From the NCBI GenBank assembly GCA_020226215.1, contig CM035227.1:23129866-23193865 (forward strand): 64,000 bases of DNA, in the 5' to 3' direction. This stretch comes from Sindora glabra (taxonomy: Eukaryota; Streptophyta; Magnoliopsida; Fabales; Fabaceae). The notes under the pieces are model-generated. The model was not told the origin of the DNA. It saw only the letters and a program-made list of their open reading frames with translations, and did not search any database. Both the position numbers and the translations under genes were made by a program. Below are positions 60,401 to 64,000 of the stretch, one piece after another (the first letter of the stretch is position 1; every line of letters starts with the position of its first letter).

Positions 60401-61801
60401 AGTTCTGGACTGGAAGATGTTCTGCTTGAACAATTTCAAAGTGTGAATGGAGAGTTCGTGATTTTGTAGTGTTTTGTTTGTATGCTGGGCCTTCCTTCTG
60501 GATGCTGCATCTTTTTTGATTTTATGTGTGTCATTTGATGTGTATTGTGCAATTTTCTTGATCCAACTCTTATTCCCTTCTACAGTCAGCAAAGAGTGTT
60601 TGCAGTCCAAGTATTTGAGCTGCACAGGCTGATAAAGGTAAATTGGCTGACAAGTTATATATGACCTGTTGTGCTTGTCCAGAGTGGAAAGCATATTAAT
60701 TTGAAATGTGCAGGTGCACACAAAAATCCATCCACGGTGTCTATTCATGCAACTTGTTTCTTTTCATTTAAACAGGTCCAACAGCTAATTGCTGGATTGC
60801 CAGATGTTTTGGTTGAGGATGGTGTTTTTCTAGGAAAATCTCCACCAAAGGGATCATCTCCAAAAAAACTTTCACTGGAATATGTTGTAAAACCTCGGGA
60901 ACAAAATCTTAAGCACAAAGATGATTCTGAAAAGCAAAACCACAAAATGGAATGTTCTGCGGAGAATGCAGTGGGGAAGACATCTCTTTCATCTGTGAAA
61001 AATGGTAGTCACCTTTCAAATTACACGCCCTTTCCTGGAAAACCATGCCAGGCAAATGCGGATGCTGATAGTAGAATGGGTCCCTGGAGTTTCAATCAGT
61101 CAGCTGGGCCCCAGTGGTTAATTCCTGTAATGTCTCCTTCTGAAGGGCTCGTGTACAAGCCTTATACTGGACCTGGGTTTACAGGGGCAATTTGCGGTGG
61201 TTGTGGGCCATTTGGGCAAACTCCTATGGGTAATAATTACATGAATCCAGCCTATGGAGTACCAGCATCTCATCAAGGAATTGGGGTTCCACCTGACACT
61301 CCTCCAGGCAGTCGCGCCTACTTCCCTCCTTATGGCGTACCAATCATGAATCCAGCCATGTCAGGGTCAGCTGTTGAACAGATGAACCACTTTGCCCAGT
61401 CTCATGGACAAAATGGTCATTCTCCAGGAGGGGAAGCCAGTTTTCGCTCTAATAATCAAAGCTTCTGTAATTTCCCATTTGAGACAAATGGAGCTATATC
61501 ACAGCCACAGATCATGAAATTTCCAGCATCTAAAGAAAGTGAGTTACAAGGAAGCACTGCAAGTAGTCCTGGTGAAATGGCACAAGGAGTCAGCAATCGT
61601 CAAGTAGCTGAAGGAAGAGATGCACTTACTCTCTTTCCCATGGTCCCCGCAATACCGGAAAAAGCCTCAGAGTCCCATAATACCAGACAGCCAACTCGTG
61701 CAATCAAAGTTGTGCCTCATAATCCGAGATCTGCAACAGAGTCAGCAGCTAGAATTTTTCAATCGATACAAGAAGAGAGAAAACAATATGACTCAGTCTA
61801 G
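57496..61801 (+). CDS. ELF3: EARLY FLOWERING 3, copy B (722 aa, 4 exons)
   Basis: Exons: 57496-57711, 58034-58908, 60586-60637 and 60776-61801, with GT/AG borders and the same phases as copy A; exons 1-3 are identical in length. All ELF3 blocks are kept: [10 protein letters not shown] start; [49 protein letters not shown] (Ile for Met at the last helix position); [12 protein letters not shown]; and the C-terminal [20 protein letters not shown]. The three missing residues relative to A are in the prion-like region ([12 protein letters not shown] against [13 protein letters not shown], and a shorter FAQSHGQNG). Divergence is mostly substitutions in the linkers at residues 150-340. No stop or frameshift, so it is probably functional. 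A non-ATG in-frame extension upstream (57472) is not taken as the start because copy A lacks it and the family begins MKRGK. Confidence 0.95.
59528..59830 (+). mobile_element. Possible LINE zf-RVT relic in ELF3-B intron 2
   Basis: Same position and sequence type as 28270-28560 in copy A. Here an 80-codon frame is open and includes [20 protein letters not shown] and [12 protein letters not shown], close to the ..DHLL.HC..A...W pattern of LINE zf-RVT domains. Its presence in both copies means it predates the duplication. It is part of intron 2 (58909-60585), not a separate gene. Confidence 0.4.
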
Positions 61802-62639
61802 TTTTGTGGATGGATGTGGATAATCATCTGAGTAGGTAACTTGGTATAATGCATCGAGTTTCCGCTTTCCTTTCTGGGATTGTGGCGTTTTGTGACGGGT
61901 TGTTTTATTTGTATGTGTATGTATATATATATTTTGTTGGTTTTTCAGTTATTGACCTAATTCGTAGGTGGACATATCTTAGGAATAGCTGTTCGGATGT
62001 AATACTTTGAGTATATTTTGTCTCCATAAAATATATTAGGGTCTTTTATACATTTTCACTAAGGTCAATTTTGACATATTCACCAAGTTTTGATTGTTTC
62101 ATGAAACTCACTGACGTGGAAATTCATTGTCTGGCTCTTACTCTCACAAGCTGTGTGCCTCTGCCGCCCTCAAGAAGTCGTTTAGCTTCTATTTTAACAG
62201 ATTCTAATCATTGGGATTCTTACACCTTCCTCCGCTAACAAACGAGTAAAATGAATACATTTTCTAGGTTATATTGATGAAAAGCTTCTGAGTTCCGCCA
62301 TGAATTTGTCCATTACTATTGTAAAGGGCTTGTTCTCTTTATTGTGAGAAGAGTGCAACGCACACATAAATGCCTTCAAATGTTGATGAGATATTTTTCT
62401 ACTCTACTGATAAAGCTTATATACTGTTTGTACGAGTTGGGTGGTGGTCGGTAGGAAGTATTAATAATACAAACAGTCACTGTCAGTTTAGGGACAAGGT
62501 AGACCAGAAAGTTTCAACTTCAATGGAAGGCACACTTGATCATTAAAGCTGTAATAGAACTTTTATCCTTCATGACAATTGGTGCACACAGGCAGGGTTT
62601 TAAAAACCTAACATTATAACAAAAGAAGCATCAAATTTG
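61802..62639 (+). other. 3' UTR and 3' flank of ELF3 copy B
   Basis: Matches 30588-31140 and then 32511-32625 of copy A with no large insertion, so copy B shows the likely ancestral arrangement of this flank. Similarity ends near 62475. The neprosin-domain gene then ends convergently at 62640. Confidence 0.6.
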
Positions 62640-63014
62640 TCAAGGACAATAAGGGGGGTGTCGTCCAGGCCCTCCAAAGTAGAAGATAGGCTCAACCCCA
62701 TAACGCTCCATGTAATTTCTAGAGTTGTAACAGTAAGGTTCTTCTGACCAGGTGCTCACAAATTCCGGGTATTTCAGAAACTGCGAATAGTCCTTAATCC
62801 TCACATTCTTCATGTAGCATGCGTGCAAACCATATGCAAAATCTCCGCTTCCCATTTCGGTTCGTGTGCGCGGTGTTGTTCTTACATGTGAGCTGAACAC
62901 TTGTCCTCCCCATTCCACCAATGTCGCACTGTGCCCTAATGTCCCTAATATGTTCGTTGGCCAATACCCTACCGGACTGTCTCCCACTTTAAGCCACCAA
63001 TGATCCAACTCATC
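62640..63014 (-). CDS. Neprosin-domain (DUF239) protein, last exon only
   Basis: The - strand exon starts at 63014 after an acceptor (TTGCAG/GATGAG) and ends at TGA 62642-62640: 124 codons in phase 0. The peptide (DELDHWWLKVGDSPVGYWP, WGGQVFSS, TEMGSGDFA, YFGGPG) is the C-terminal part of the neprosin domain found in plant DUF239 proteins, some of which are secreted prolyl endopeptidases that act with a Glu pair. The usual end GGPGGNP.C is GGPGRHPPYC here. No other exon was found to 64000, so the rest lies outside the window or behind a long intron. No damage within this exon. Confidence 0.85.
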   Translation of the reverse strand, partial: DELDHWWLKVGDSPVGYWPTNILGTLGHSATLVEWGGQVFSSHVRTTPRTRTEMGSGDFAYGLHACYMKNVRIKDYSQFLKYPEFVSTWSEEPYCYNSRNYMERYGVEPIFYFGGPGRHPPYCP

Positions 63015-63157
63015 CTGCAATTCTCAAAAAATATTTATATAGTATTAATAAAATTAAATACATATTTGGCATCATAAATTGGTAGAAATTAGTCTAATCT
63101 TTGTTACACTCATGCTTTTTTTGACATTGGCTTAGCATGTTTAATAGGAGAGATTTC

Positions 63158-63283
63158 AGTGCACTAGTTGCACCAATGCACCATTGAATCTAATTATTAA
63201 ATTTTATTCATCTATATTATACTATACAAATGAATGAAATTTAATAGTTTAAACTAGTGGTGTATGAGTATAACAGGTACACT
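63158..63283. mobile_element. Palindromic hairpin MITE, copy 2
   Basis: The left arm (GTGCACTAGTTGCACCAATG, then CACC, then TTATTAAATTTTATTCAT) is matched by the right arm read in reverse complement (GTGTACCTGTTATACTCATA, CACC, CTATTAAATTTCATTCAT), with a short centre near 63222. About 125 bp, no coding capacity. The inner arm is shared with 6997-7118. The outer words GTGCAC..GCACCAATGC also occur in the TIRs of the element at 31331-32493, so these elements may be related. If the neprosin gene continues to the right, it sits in an intron. Confidence 0.75.
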
Positions 63284-63853
63284 TTAATTATCACCTTAAT
63301 ACAGTAAAGGAAATTTTAGTAGGGTATAAGTTAAATAGCTTCTATCTCTAATAAAATTTTCCATGATTTGATTATCTTCTCCCCATACTAAACTTACTAA
63401 ATATTTGAATAATTTTAGATATCTAATAATTTAAAATTATATTAAGATCAACGTAAAACTCTTTTTTTTTTTAATTGAATCAAAACTAAATTTATTGAAA
63501 AAACTGCGTGCCAAACAATGCACATTGTTTTGTAAGATATTATTCTATGGCCAAATTTACAAATTTGTTACCTTAAACTTCTCGCTAGTTTTACTCTTGT
63601 ACTCACTTGTAATACTAATTCCATCTATTTTGATGATGAAAATTCCTTGCTAGCATTTTAAGTAGTATAAAATTAATTTGAAACCTTCTAACTTAAAAAA
63701 AAAAAATCTTATTTTTCCTCAGGCCTCCTAATCGTTGCATAGTTAGGATTTTGAAAGAAAAAGGAAGGCAGTATTCTCAGTAAACTTTGGAAGCATAATG
63801 ATTTATTACTATCGTGGAAAGGGAGTTTGGCTTCTTTTGTTTCAAATGGAGGG

Positions 63854-63895
<42 letters not shown>

Positions 63896-64000
63896 CTAAC
63901 AACTATGCTAGCAAGGAATTTCTATTAATGAAATTGATAAGCATTAGGTATGCAAACAAAATCAAGTTTTGAATCATTATATACATACATATATACATAC
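63284..64000. other. AT-rich sequence, no exon seen
   Basis: No coding sequence recognised on either strand. It is probably an intron or the upstream region of the neprosin-domain gene. Confidence 0.4.
63855..63891. repeat. (TA)n microsatellite
   Basis: About 18 uninterrupted TA units. Confidence 0.95.

Overview
This is nuclear DNA of a land plant, almost certainly a eudicot. It is very AT-rich, its genes are intron-split, and it carries plant-type transposon families: MULE, CACTA, PIF/Harbinger, L1-like LINEs with a plant RNase H tail, and hairpin MITEs. I see no bacterial, organellar or viral genes, and no rRNA, tRNA or CRISPR array. I cannot name the species.

Genes. The core of the window is a tandem pair of EARLY FLOWERING 3 (ELF3) genes on the + strand: copy A (26066-30587, 725 aa) and copy B (57496-61801, 722 aa). 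Their ATGs lie about 31.4 kb apart. Each has four coding exons; exons 1-3 are exactly the same length in both copies (216, 875 and 52 nt) and neither reading frame is broken. ELF3 is the scaffold of the evening complex (with ELF4 and LUX) in the plant circadian clock and in light and temperature signalling. The duplicated unit includes the 5' leader and the 3' flank. A third gene, on the - strand at the right edge, is represented by the last exon of a neprosin-domain (DUF239) protein.

Layout. 1-3.3 kb: decayed MULE-type material (MuDR transposase on -, Ulp1/C48-like protease on +) with a cluster of a roughly 30-nt palindrome. 4.3-6.3 kb: a long foldback element. 12.4-15.3 kb: a non-autonomous CACTA element. 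16.2-22.2 kb: a nearly complete but dead PIF/Harbinger element with both of its genes. 25.2-32.6 kb: ELF3 unit A, whose 3' flank holds a TIR element carrying a piece of a PPR gene. 32.6-54.9 kb: transposon-filled spacer with a 3' LINE relic, a LINE RT split by a 5.5-kb insertion, and a full-length L1-like LINE (44.3-50.5 kb) bounded by a target-site duplication. 54.9-62.5 kb: ELF3 unit B. 62.6-64 kb: neprosin exon, hairpin MITE and (TA)n.

The protein-coding content is small: two intact ELF3 paralogs and part of one other gene. The rest is transposon relics and AT-rich spacer. The points most worth following are the intact ELF3 pair with different TE insertions on each side, the palindrome cluster at the left end, and the gene-fragment-carrying TIR element beside ELF3 copy A. 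Element boundaries come from reading by eye and are approximate unless a TIR or TSD is described.
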